This document shows positions 50,180-58,238 of a stretch of 64,000 nucleotides of DNA, one piece after another. How positions within the stretch are numbered: position 1 is the stretch's first letter; each line of letters starts with the position of its first letter. The translations under genes and the position numbers were made by a program. Source of the stretch: Pseudomonas sp. Q11 (GTDB lineage Bacteria > Pseudomonadota > Gammaproteobacteria > Pseudomonadales > Pseudomonadaceae); the NCBI RefSeq assembly GCF_024494355.1, contig NZ_JAKNQY010000019.1, positions 1 through 64,000 on the forward strand. Reading direction: 5' to 3'. The notes beneath the pieces were generated by a model. That model was not told the origin of the DNA and did no database searches. It worked only from the letters and a program-made list of their open reading frames with translations.

Positions 50180-51364
50180 TTACCAGGTCAACACCGCCCC
50201 CACCGCAAAGGTGTCGGTGTCTTCGTTCTGGGCGCTGGTGTCGTGGCCGGCGATTTCGAACTGGTTGTATTCGGCCACGAGCTTGAGGTTGTCGTTGACG
50301 TCATGGAACAGCGCGATGCCACGGGTTTCATAGTCGGCGCCGCTGCCCACCACGCCATTGCCGTCGTCCTCGGTCTTGCCGTAGGACAGCGCCAGGCGGT
50401 TCTTGCCGAGTTTGTAGGAGCCCTGCAACAGGTACCCGGTGCTGTCGACATTGCGCAACGTCGCTTCGCCGGCATTGTTGGTGAAGAACGGGTTGATGCC
50501 CTTGGCCTGGAACCCGGACCCGGTGAGCGACAACCCGCCCATCTTCGCCTGTACGCCATAGCCCAGGCCTTTGGAGGTCACTGAATCGACCGTGGTGTCG
50601 GTGTTGTCCGAGGTCTGGTAGCTGCCGTTGAGCCAGCTGTAGATCTTCGCCCCACCCAGGTCGAACTGGTAGGTCACCTCACTTTCAGTACGCGGATTCT
50701 CCTGATAGGCCTTCCCGGTGGCACTGCTGTCGTTGGTGTCCACCGGGTCCATGATGCCCACTGCCACCCGCAACCCATCCATCACCGGCGTACGGTAGGT
50801 GATCTGCGAGGTCGGGAACGGATATGGATAGCCGCTGCCGATGTTGCCGAACGACACGCCGCCACCGTCCACCAGCCCAAGCGTGTCGCTGACCTGTCCG
50901 TAACCGGCCAGCAACTCGTCCAGCAGAATGTTGGAGCGGGCGAACAGACCGAAGTCCTTGCCGATCAGCACTTCACCCCACTGTGGGTTGGCGACGGTGC
51001 CGTAGAACTGCCGCACGTCGATGGCGGTGTCGGTGCCGTTGGTTTCGCTGTCGTTGATGGTCACCCAGAACGAGGCACGCGCGCCGAGCTTGAGGTCATC
51101 GACCTGCTTGCCCATGTTGAAGCCCAGGTAGTTGGGCAAGAAACCCATCTTGACCCGCGCCTGCCGACGATCGAACTGCTCCCCTGCCCGGTCAACATCG
51201 CTGTTGACGTAAAAGGCGTTGATGTAGCCGTCGGTGGAAAAGGTGGTCTGGTCCTTGTCGTACAGCATGATTTCAGCCTGGGCCCACGGCGTCAGGCCAA
51301 GGGTCGCAAGACCGGCGATGACTGCAGGCAAAAAACGGTGGCGAGTATTTTTATTGTTGTGCAT
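50180..51364 (-). CDS. Outer-membrane porin
   Basis: 394 residues. A long signal peptide (ending PWAQA) is followed by EIMLYDKDQTTFSTDGYINAF, the start of a 16-stranded general porin. It has features such as GEVLIGKDFGLFAR, a tyrosine-rich loop (GSGYPYPFPTSQ), repeated beta-strands, and ends AVGAVLTW with a C-terminal aromatic residue for barrel assembly. It lies downstream of the glucarate dehydratase-family gene on the same strand, separated by 367 nt containing a REPIN, so co-regulation is possible but a single transcript is doubtful. The solute is unknown. Confidence 0.88.
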   Translation of the reverse strand: MHNNKNTRHRFLPAVIAGLATLGLTPWAQAEIMLYDKDQTTFSTDGYINAFYVNSDVDRAGEQFDRRQARVKMGFLPNYLGFNMGKQVDDLKLGARASFWVTINDSETNGTDTAIDVRQFYGTVANPQWGEVLIGKDFGLFARSNILLDELLAGYGQVSDTLGLVDGGGVSFGNIGSGYPYPFPTSQITYRTPVMDGLRVAVGIMDPVDTNDSSATGKAYQENPRTESEVTYQFDLGGAKIYSWLNGSYQTSDNTDTTVDSVTSKGLGYGVQAKMGGLSLTGSGFQAKGINPFFTNNAGEATLRNVDSTGYLLQGSYKLGKNRLALSYGKTEDDGNGVVGSGADYETRGIALFHDVNDNLKLVAEYNQFEIAGHDTSAQNEDTDTFAVGAVLTW

Positions 51365-51731
51365 GGCGCGCTCCGCAACATGAGACGGGATGTCGGAGGC
51401 GATTATCGAAAGGCGTCAGGCCGCGTCATACGCTGCCTTGGAGGCAATTGGCGGATGCTTTGGAAGCACCGGCCCGGCGCGGCAGTTTGGGTGTAAGACG
51501 CTGATAGCGCCGGGAGCGAGACTTTGGATGTGGGTCGCAGGGTGGCCCGGGAGGATCAACTCATTGCTGTCATACAGAGTTGTAAGCTTTCAGGTCTGCT
51601 GCGCAGCCCAGCGGGAGCAAGCTCCCTCGCCACAGGGGAGCGTTCGTACTCAAGAATGAAGTCAAACACCGCTTTTGTGGCGAGGGAGCTTGCTCCCGCT
51701 GGCCTGCGCAGCAGGCCCCCTCGTCATCACC
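51365..51731. other. 367-bp gap between the porin and the glucarate dehydratase-family gene
   Basis: It contains an inside-out type B repeat pair at 51601-51713. No coding sequence, terminator with a T run, or clear porin promoter was identified. Confidence 0.5.
51601..51713. repeat. Inside-out pair of type B REP sequences
   Basis: GCAGCCCAGCGGGAGCAAGC...GCCACA (left) and TGTGGCGAGGG...GCTGGCCTGCGC (right). The GTGGCG heads face each other in the centre, the opposite of the usual REPIN in which they are outermost. Confidence 0.75.
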
Positions 51732-53006
51732 TCAGAACCTCGGTTTGACGGCTTTCCAGTCCGGCTTGTAGCGCTGCATCTGCCGCACGTCGTCGCGCTG
51801 GCGGATGCCGCACCTGAGGAACTGCTCATGCAGCTTGGCCAGTTGATCGCGGTCCAGCTCCAGCCCAAGTCCCGGCGCACGGGTGATTTTCACGCAACCG
51901 TCGACAATCGGCAGCTTGCCGCCCTTGATCACTTCTTCATCCGGCTCCTGCCACGGGTAGTGGGTGTCACAGGCGTAGTCCAGGTTCGGCACCGAAGCCG
52001 CGACGTGAGCCATGGCCATCAGGCTGATGCCCAGGTGGGAGTTCGAGTGCATCGACACCCCCAGGCCAAAGGTATCGCACATTTTCGCCAGCGCCTGGGT
52101 GTCTCGCAGTCCGCCCCAGTAATGGTGGTCGGCCAAGACGATCTGCACGCTGTTCAGCGCCACGCTGCGACGGAACTCGTCGAAATCGGTGACCACCATA
52201 TTGGTCGCCAGCGGCAGGCCGGTGCGTCTGTGCAGTTCGGCCATGCCCTCGAGCCCCGGCGTGGGGTCTTCGTAGTATTGCAGGTCGTCGCCCAGCAGCT
52301 CGGCCATGCGAATGGAGGTTTCCAGCGACCAGTTGCCATTGGGATCGATGCGCAGCGGGTAGCCGGGAAAAGCCTGTTTCAACGCCTTGATGCAGGCCAC
52401 TTCGTGTTCCGGTTCCAGGGTGCCAGCCTTGAGCTTGATGCTCTTGAAGCCGTAGTCCTGGATCATGCGCCGGGCCTGGGCGACGATCTGCTGTTCGTTG
52501 AGCGCCTCGCCCCAACTGTCCGGCGGATACGGCGAATCAACGTGCTCGGCGTACTTGAAAAACAGATAGGCGCTGAACGGAATCTCATCACGAATCGCCC
52601 CGCCCAGCAGATCCACCAGCGGCACGTTCAGGTAACGGGCTTGCAGGTCCAGGCAGGCCACCTCAAACGCCGAATAAGCATTGCTCACCGCCTTGCTCGC
52701 ATGGGAACCCGGCGCCAGCTCCGCACCGGCAACGCTGGCGGGCCGGTGCGCGGCCACGGTGGCCTGGACGATGGCCCGCAACTGGTTGAGGTTGAACGGG
52801 TCCAGCCCGATCAACTGGCTTTGCAGTTGCTGCTGGATCGCCAGGGCCGGCGCATCGCCGTAACTCTCTCCCAAGCCGATGTAACCGTTGTCGCTCTCGA
52901 TCTCGATGATCGAACGCAGCGCGTAGGGCTCATGAATGCCGCTGGCGTTGAGCAGCGGCGGATCGCGAAAGGCGATGGGTGTGACGGTGACGCGTGTGAT
53001 CTTCAT
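51732..53006 (-). CDS. Glucarate dehydratase-family enzyme (enolase superfamily)
   Basis: 424 residues. The enolase-superfamily barrel has the KxK catalytic motif IKLKAG (about 190), metal ligands in IDPNGNW (about 222), YYEDP and ATNMVV, the Asp region QIVLADHHYWGG, and the His-Asn motif SMHSNSHLGISL (about 320). The last is characteristic of glucarate dehydratases, which dehydrate D-glucarate or L-idarate to 5-keto-4-deoxy-glucarate. It is divergent from a LysR regulator gene at 53114. No downstream keto-deoxyglucarate enzyme is linked, so the precise sugar acid is uncertain. Confidence 0.8.
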   Translation of the reverse strand: MKITRVTVTPIAFRDPPLLNASGIHEPYALRSIIEIESDNGYIGLGESYGDAPALAIQQQLQSQLIGLDPFNLNQLRAIVQATVAAHRPASVAGAELAPGSHASKAVSNAYSAFEVACLDLQARYLNVPLVDLLGGAIRDEIPFSAYLFFKYAEHVDSPYPPDSWGEALNEQQIVAQARRMIQDYGFKSIKLKAGTLEPEHEVACIKALKQAFPGYPLRIDPNGNWSLETSIRMAELLGDDLQYYEDPTPGLEGMAELHRRTGLPLATNMVVTDFDEFRRSVALNSVQIVLADHHYWGGLRDTQALAKMCDTFGLGVSMHSNSHLGISLMAMAHVAASVPNLDYACDTHYPWQEPDEEVIKGGKLPIVDGCVKITRAPGLGLELDRDQLAKLHEQFLRCGIRQRDDVRQMQRYKPDWKAVKPRF

Positions 53007-53089
53007 GCAGCGGCTCCGATCATTGTTTTTGTAGAGAACGGGCCGATGATGGACGGTGGGTATTGTTCCCGTCTAATCTAACTTGGCAC

Positions 53090-53114
53090 TTGATTGATAC
53101 CTGGATTGAATCAA
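53090..53114 (+). promoter_or_regulatory. Imperfect palindrome overlapping the LysR start codon
   Basis: TTGATT (53090-53095) and AATCAA (53109-53114) form an inverted repeat with a 13-nt gap, ending on the first base of the regulator's ATG. It lies in the divergent region with the dehydratase gene and is a candidate LysR binding site. Confidence 0.45.
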
Positions 53115-54010
53115 TGTTTGAACTGGCCCAGCTACGCTGCTTCACCACGGTGGCGACCGAACTCAATTTCCGTCGTGCCGCCGAACGTCTGAACATGACC
53201 CAGCCTCCGCTGAGCCGGCAGATCCAGTTGCTGGAACATCACCTGGGCGTCGAACTGTTCACCCGCAGCACTCGCAGCGTGGCGCTCACCGCCGCCGGGC
53301 GGGCGTTTTTCATCGAAGCGCAGAACCTCCTGGAGCAGGCGCAACAAGCCGCGGTGGCCGCCAAGCGGTTTGCCCAGGGCGACATCGGCTCGGTTACCAT
53401 CAGCTTCGTCGGCAGCGCGGTGTATGAGTTTCTACCCAAGGTCATCGCCGAAGCCCGCCTGAAACAGCCCCAGGTAAAAATCGTCCTGTCGGAGATGAAC
53501 ACCTACCAGCAACACGAGGCCCTGCGCGCCCGCCGCATCGACCTGGGGATCGTCCGCTCGCCACTGCTGGAAACCGGCTACGCCACCGAGTGCCTGGTGC
53601 GCGAGCCGTTCGTCCTGGCAGTACCTGTCGGGCATCCGCTGGCCAGTGCCGATTCGGTGGGCGTCGAGGATCTCGACGGTGAACCCTTCCTGATGTACTC
53701 CCACTCTGCCTACCCGCCCTTCAACGAACTGCTCACCGGCATGCTGCGCTCGGCCCGCGTTGCACCGCAGTTCGTGCAATGGCTGGGCTCCTCGCTGACG
53801 ATCCTGGCACTGGTCAACGCCGGCATGGGCCTGGCGCTGGTGCCTCGGTGTGCCACCAGCGTGGTGTTCAGGCAGGTGGTGTTTCGCGAGATCGATCTGG
53901 GTGAAGGGGTGCAGAGCGAGTTGCACCTGGTATGGCGCCAGGACAATGACAACCCGGCGTTTGCCATGCTGCTGGAGGGGATTCGCGGGGCGGTTCGGGA
54001 AGGGTTGTGA
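53114..54010 (+). CDS. LysR-family regulator divergent from the glucarate dehydratase-family gene
   Basis: 298 residues from the ATG at 53114. The winged helix is in the first 60 residues (MFELAQLRCFTTVATELNFRRAAERLNMTQPPLSRQIQLLE). The effector domain follows (GSVTISFVGSAVYEFLPKV, DLGIVRSPL, VALPVGHPLA-like, ALVNAGMGLALVP). The divergent arrangement with the dehydratase gene over 107 nt implies it activates that gene in response to a sugar acid. That is inferred from position only. Confidence 0.9.
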   Translation: MFELAQLRCFTTVATELNFRRAAERLNMTQPPLSRQIQLLEHHLGVELFTRSTRSVALTAAGRAFFIEAQNLLEQAQQAAVAAKRFAQGDIGSVTISFVGSAVYEFLPKVIAEARLKQPQVKIVLSEMNTYQQHEALRARRIDLGIVRSPLLETGYATECLVREPFVLAVPVGHPLASADSVGVEDLDGEPFLMYSHSAYPPFNELLTGMLRSARVAPQFVQWLGSSLTILALVNAGMGLALVPRCATSVVFRQVVFREIDLGEGVQSELHLVWRQDNDNPAFAMLLEGIRGAVREGL

Positions 54011-54091
54011 AGGCGGAGCCAGATTGCCCGTGTTGCTGGCTGACTCCGCAAGATGCACAGCGAGCCGTAAACCTTTTACTTGAAAAGCGGC

Positions 54092-54994
54092 TCAGACCTG
54101 CGAGTAAAACGCATCCGCCATGGCTTCAATCTCCTGGCGCATCCACAATTTCTGCAACCAATCGGAGGGAATAGCCTGCACCCCATAAAATGCCCCTGCC
54201 ACCTGACCGACAATGGCAGCGGTGGTGTCAGCATCGTCACCCAGGTTCGTCGCGGCCAGCACCGCATCAGTGAAACTGTCCGTCTGATGAAAGCACCACA
54301 GCGCCGCTTCCAAGGACGCCACCGAATAACCGGTGCCTGACACTTCACTACGACCTTTTCCCTGATAGGCCCCTTGGGCGAGCGCTATCACTTTAGCCTC
54401 GGTCAGTTGCTCGGACGACACACGCAACACATCCGCCTTTGAAGCGCCGGTCAATGCGTTGGCAATGACATCAGCCAACACCTGGCAACACTCCACCGCC
54501 TCCATTGCCCCATGGGTTGTGCGTGAACTCAGAGCCGCAAAATCGCGAATGCGTTTGCGATCCGGATAAAAGAACAGCACGACCGGTGCCAGTCGCATAA
54601 GCGAGCCATTGCCAGCCGTATCAGGAGCGGTATCCCCCGCGAATGGGTCGCCATGGGACTGATAGCGTTCCAGTGCACCGCGCACGGTAAAACCAATGTC
54701 AAAGCAATCACCAGTGGAACTCAGATAACCCCAATGCCACCAATTGAGGTATCGGCCCATCTGGTCAGCCGCATCAAAACCACGCTTTTGCAACAGGCTC
54801 TCAGCCAGACACAAAGCCATCGATGTGTCATCGGTCCATTGGCCAGGCTTGAGACTGAAGGGGCCGCCACCGACCATGTCGGTCACAGGGGTAAAGGAAC
54901 CCCGTGGCTGGAATTCAACAGTCGTGCCAACGGCGTCACCACATGCCAAGCCCAGTAAGCATCCGCGATAGCGGTCTGAAAGTGTCGGAGACAT
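54092..54994 (-). CDS. ADP-ribosylglycohydrolase family protein
   Basis: 300 residues from the ATG at 54994 (AAGGA upstream). It is the all-helical ADP-ribosylhydrolase (DraG/ARH) fold: DRYRGCLLGLACGDAVGTTVEF, the metal-binding motif GQWTDDTSMALCLAES, TAGNGSLMRLAPVVLF, SSRTTHGAMEAVECCQ, and the second metal motif NLGDDADTTAAIVGQVAGA. These enzymes remove ADP-ribose from proteins or small molecules with two metal ions. No ADP-ribosyltransferase gene is adjacent, so its target is unknown. It is convergent with the LysR gene, with a GCGGAG/CTCCGC hairpin between them (54013-54049). Confidence 0.93.
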   Translation of the reverse strand: MSPTLSDRYRGCLLGLACGDAVGTTVEFQPRGSFTPVTDMVGGGPFSLKPGQWTDDTSMALCLAESLLQKRGFDAADQMGRYLNWWHWGYLSSTGDCFDIGFTVRGALERYQSHGDPFAGDTAPDTAGNGSLMRLAPVVLFFYPDRKRIRDFAALSSRTTHGAMEAVECCQVLADVIANALTGASKADVLRVSSEQLTEAKVIALAQGAYQGKGRSEVSGTGYSVASLEAALWCFHQTDSFTDAVLAATNLGDDADTTAAIVGQVAGAFYGVQAIPSDWLQKLWMRQEIEAMADAFYSQV

Positions 54995-55214
54995 CCTGAT
55001 TCCTTCTGTTTCGAGTTCGTCCGCGCAAGAGCGGCGTACAACCAGCGAGATGATAACGGCAGGGCATGCCCAAGGAACCTGATCGCAATCTTTTTTATCG
55101 AAAACGCAACGCACACTCGCTCGGCTGTTCCCCCATCTCAAAACAAGTTGTACGATGACCGACGAGCTAACAATTGCTCGTGCTCCCAATACCTACAAAA
55201 ATAAGGAAATCCCC

Positions 55215-55649
55215 ATGAAAAAAGCCACATTGGTCATCAGCTTCCTGTGCCTGTTCAGCGGCTACGTAGCGGCGGCCCCTTCACCGGCCGAGCAGGAAGT
55301 GGCCCAGGCCGTCGACCATCTGACCCAAGCCATGCTGCACAAAGACATCCCACAACTCCAGGCACTGGCCGCCGAAAACCTGACCTACGGGCACTCCAGC
55401 GGGAAGATTCAGGACAAGAAAGCCTTCATTGCCGACATCGAAACCGGCAAGAGCGCGTTCAAGACCCTGGAGATGAAGGATCAGAAAATCACCCTGTCAG
55501 GCGATGTGGCCCTGGTGCGCAACCACTTCTCGGCGCAGGCGCTCAAGGGCACCGAAGTGGTCCCGACGGAAATCGAAAACTTTCTGATCTGGCAGAAGCA
55601 GAAGAATGGCAAGTGGCTGCTGATTGGGCGGCAGGCGTTTCGGTTCTGA
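55215..55649 (+). CDS. Exported NTF2-like (DUF4440) protein
   Basis: 144 residues from the ATG at 55215 (AAGGAAA upstream). A signal peptide (ending GYVAAAP) is followed by an NTF2-like cone fold: EVAQAVDHLTQAMLHKDIPQLQALAAENLTY-type helix pair, GKIQDKKAFIADI, DVALVRNHFSA and a C-terminal strand NGKWLLIGRQAFRF. Family members range from isomerases to small-ligand binders. No catalytic residue assignment is possible here. It is a single gene, divergent from the ADP-ribosylhydrolase. Confidence 0.82.
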   Translation: MKKATLVISFLCLFSGYVAAAPSPAEQEVAQAVDHLTQAMLHKDIPQLQALAAENLTYGHSSGKIQDKKAFIADIETGKSAFKTLEMKDQKITLSGDVALVRNHFSAQALKGTEVVPTEIENFLIWQKQKNGKWLLIGRQAFRF

Positions 55650-55701
55650 CCTAAAGATCTCCGTGGGCGCCGTTAGTTAACTTGAAGCGGCTGGGATTCA
55701 A

Positions 55702-55877
55702 TGTGGCGAGGGGATTTAGCGAATCGTCGCCCCGCTGGGCGCTGTAGGAGCTGACGAGTGCAACGAGGCTGCGATCTTGTCCCTGACAATTGAGTCGAGA
55801 GCGAAAGATCAAGATCAAAAGATCGCAGGCTTCGCCAGCTCCTACAGTGCACAGCGGGGATAAATCCCCTCGCCACA
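55702..55877. repeat. Compound REPIN, type B, diverged head
   Basis: Outer arms are TGTGGCGAGGGGATTTAGCG with GGGGATAAATCCCCTCGCCACA. Inner arms contain GTAGGAGCTG/CAGCTCCTAC and GCGATCTTG. The outer core differs from other type B copies (GGGGATTTA instead of GGGAGCTTG). Confidence 0.85.
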
Positions 55878-55890
55878 GGTCACAGTGACT

Positions 55891-56814
55891 TCATTCCGCC
55901 GCCCACTGCTCCCGGTACTGCAGCAGGAAATCGACAAAGGCGCGCACCCGCTGGGGCACGTACCGACCGTGGGGATACAGCAAGGTGAACGGCCGTGAGC
56001 GCCCCGCAAAAGGCGCAAGCACCTCCACCAATTGCCCGTTGGCCAGCTCCTGCTCCACGATGAATTTGTAGGTCTGGAACAAGCCGGCACCATGTTTGGC
56101 CAGCGTCACGCCGCCGAGCACATCGTCCGAACAGCAATACCCCCCTTCGCCGAACACCTCCTTTTCCTTGCCTTCGACATTGAACAACCAGGAAATCCGC
56201 CGCCCGCTGCTGGGCAATTCGAACTGGATGCACTCATGATCGTCCAGGTCTTCAAGGACCTGCGGCGTGCCGGCCTTGCGCAAGTAATCCGGGGACGCGA
56301 CCACCACCAGTTTCGCGTCTTCGAGCAGCCGGGCGATCATCGAGGAGTCTGGCTGAGCCCGCACCCGGATGGCGAGGTCATAACCCTCGGCCACGAAGTC
56401 GATGTTTCGGTTGCTCAGGTGAATATCCACGGTCACTTGCGGGTACAGCGCCCGAAATGCCGGGAGCAACGGCAGGATCCGGTGATGAGCATAAGTGGTT
56501 GGAAGACTGATGCGCAGTTGTCCGGACGGCACCGATTGAGCACCCATCATTTCCTGTTGCGCCTCCACCAGTTGCGTCAGCGCTTGCCGGCATTGCTCGA
56601 AATAGGTCTTGCCGGCTTCCGTCAGCCGGATGCTGCGTGTGGTGCGCACGAAAAGACGCGAACCCAGGCGCTCCTCCAGACGGAAAATAGAGCGACTCAC
56701 CGCCGCCGGAGTCACCCCGGCTAGCTGGGCCGCCGCGGTGAAACTCCCTGCCTCCGCCGCCAGGCAGAACAGTTCTATGCTGCCCAACTGCAGATCTTCG
56801 AAATGACGCTTCAT
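55891..56814 (-). CDS. LysR-family regulator next to the tautomerase and SDR genes
   Basis: 307 residues. The winged helix is near the N-terminus (SIELFCLAAEAGSFTAAAQLAGVTPAAVSRSIFRLEERLG). The effector-binding domain follows (GQLRISLPTTYAHHRILPLL, YDLAIRVRAQPDSSM, LVVVASPDYLRKAGTP, GVTLAKHGAGLFQ) and resembles the PtrR/AaeR-like group. It is divergent from the tautomerase gene at 56942, so it probably controls the tautomerase and perhaps the SDR. The inducer is unknown. Confidence 0.92.
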   Translation of the reverse strand: MKRHFEDLQLGSIELFCLAAEAGSFTAAAQLAGVTPAAVSRSIFRLEERLGSRLFVRTTRSIRLTEAGKTYFEQCRQALTQLVEAQQEMMGAQSVPSGQLRISLPTTYAHHRILPLLPAFRALYPQVTVDIHLSNRNIDFVAEGYDLAIRVRAQPDSSMIARLLEDAKLVVVASPDYLRKAGTPQVLEDLDDHECIQFELPSSGRRISWLFNVEGKEKEVFGEGGYCCSDDVLGGVTLAKHGAGLFQTYKFIVEQELANGQLVEVLAPFAGRSRPFTLLYPHGRYVPQRVRAFVDFLLQYREQWAAE

Positions 56815-56941
56815 GATTCGTTACACCGCGTATCAACTGAAGATTCCAGACACCTGTTTATCAGCCGCAGGCGTATAAATATAGTGGCCCTCGTGGCGCG
56901 GGAACCGTCCTGCGCTCATTTCTCATCAGCAGGAGTGCATC

Positions 56942-57148
56942 ATGCCTTTCGTCAACGTGCGTATTACCCGCGACGGCGTCACTCGCGAGCAGAAAGCCCA
57001 AGTCATTTCCGAAATCACTGAAACCCTCCAGCGGGTGCTGGGTAAGGATCCGCACTTGACCCACATCGTGATCGAGGAAGTCGATACCGATAACTGGGGT
57101 TACGCGGGCATGACGACGACGCAATACCGAAGTCTTCCCAAAGAGTGA
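56942..57148 (+). CDS. 4-oxalocrotonate tautomerase-family protein
   Basis: 68 residues. After Met removal the N-terminal residue is proline (MPFVNVRITR), the general base of this superfamily. The rest follows the beta-alpha-beta pattern (EQKAQVISEITETLQRVLGK, HIVIEEVDTDNWGYAG). A small cytosolic tautomerase or isomerase; the substrate is unknown. It has a ribosome site AGGAG 7 nt upstream and its own terminator at 57165, so it is a single-gene transcript. Confidence 0.9.
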   Translation: MPFVNVRITRDGVTREQKAQVISEITETLQRVLGKDPHLTHIVIEEVDTDNWGYAGMTTTQYRSLPKE

Positions 57149-57164
57149 CGGCTCTACATTCCCG

Positions 57165-57192
57165 AGCCCGGTCCAACTGACCGGGCTTTTTT
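57165..57192 (+). terminator. Intrinsic terminator after the tautomerase
   Basis: A perfect 9-bp stem AGCCCGGTC/GACCGGGCT with loop CAACT, followed by six T. Confidence 0.93.
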
Positions 57193-57213
57193 GTGCCTGC
57201 AAACGAATATCCC

Positions 57214-57302
57214 TGTGGGAGCGAGCCTGCTCGCGATGGCGATGGACCGGTCACATTGAAGTTGGCTGGGATACCGTCATCGCGAGCAGGCTCGCTCCCA
57301 CA
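57214..57302. repeat. REPIN, type A
   Basis: Arms headed TGTGGGAGCGAGCCTGCTCG, between the tautomerase terminator and the SDR gene. Confidence 0.9.
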
Positions 57303-57437
57303 TTGAATTGATTACATGACGTATCAACTCAAGTACCAGAACCCATATTTATCAAACTCAAGCGCACCAATACCCTGATCGCAACCACCGCCCACATCGG
57401 CGCAACGGTTTCAATTCAATTGATCAGGAGTCCAATC

Positions 57438-58172
57438 ATGAGCCTCAACAAAACCGTCATCATCACCGGCGCTTCCAGCGGCATCGGCCTGGGTCTGGTC
57501 CAGGCGTTCCTGGATCGGGGTTATAACGTGGTGGGCAATGCCCGCTCTCAGTCCGGCCTGGACAGCGCTGCGCAACAGCTCAGCCATCCGGCGAATTTCA
57601 TTGGCGTGGCCGGTGATATCGCTGACCCGGCGACTTCAACCCGTCTCATCAACAAAACCATTGAAACCTTCGGGGCCGTGGACGGGCTGGTGAACAATGC
57701 CGGTTTCTTCCTGCCAAAACCCTTCATCGAATACAGTCCCCAGGACCTGGAAGCGCTGCTGGACACCAACCTCAAGGGTCTGGTCTTCGCCAGCCAGGCG
57801 GCTGCCGCGCACATGATCGGTCGTCAGCAAGGTTTCATCATCAACATCTCGGCCGCCGTGGCTCTGCAACCGAACATCCAGGTGCCAGCGGCGCTGCCGG
57901 TGTTGATCAAAGGTGGTGTCAACCAGATGACGCGTGCCCTGGCGCTGGAGCTGTCGCCGCACAACATCAAGGTCAACGCGGTTGCACCGGGCATCATTGA
58001 CACGCCCATGCATGACCCGGCCCATCGCGAGTTTCTCAACAACCTGGCACCGGCCGGTCGCGTGGGTACCATCAAGGAAATCGCCGAGGCCGTGTTGTAC
58101 CTGGCGGGCGCTGATTTCACGACGGGCGCGATACTGCCGGTGGACGGCGGGATGAGCACAGGCAAGTGGTAA
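57438..58172 (+). CDS. Short-chain dehydrogenase/reductase lacking the usual catalytic Tyr
   Basis: 244 residues from the ATG at 57438 (CAGGAG 7 nt upstream). A classical Rossmann fold: cofactor loop TGASSGIG (10-17), NNAG (86-89), catalytic-Ser position 138 (NISAA), Lys158, and the C-terminal LPVDGGMSTGKW. In classical SDRs a Tyr sits four residues before the Lys (YxxxK). Here that position is Pro154 (PVLIK), so the standard proton donor is missing. It may be a non-catalytic or differently working SDR. A terminator follows. Confidence 0.9.
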   Translation: MSLNKTVIITGASSGIGLGLVQAFLDRGYNVVGNARSQSGLDSAAQQLSHPANFIGVAGDIADPATSTRLINKTIETFGAVDGLVNNAGFFLPKPFIEYSPQDLEALLDTNLKGLVFASQAAAAHMIGRQQGFIINISAAVALQPNIQVPAALPVLIKGGVNQMTRALALELSPHNIKVNAVAPGIIDTPMHDPAHREFLNNLAPAGRVGTIKEIAEAVLYLAGADFTTGAILPVDGGMSTGKW

Positions 58173-58192
58173 ACAGGCAAATGGTAAAAAGA

Positions 58193-58223
58193 AAAACCCC
58201 GCAGGCACAACCTCCGGGGTTTT
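58193..58223. terminator. Bidirectional terminator between the SDR and TonB-receptor genes
   Basis: AAAACCCCGcAGG pairs with CCTcCGGGGTTTT around loop CACAA. A and T runs on both sides suit both convergent genes. Confidence 0.9.
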
Positions 58224-58238
58224 CATGAAGCACAGAAC

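Noticed and set aside
54013..54049. Intrinsic terminator between the LysR and ADP-ribosylhydrolase genes
   Set aside because: There is a GCGGAG/CTCCGC hairpin but no T run on either strand. It is mentioned only as a hairpin.
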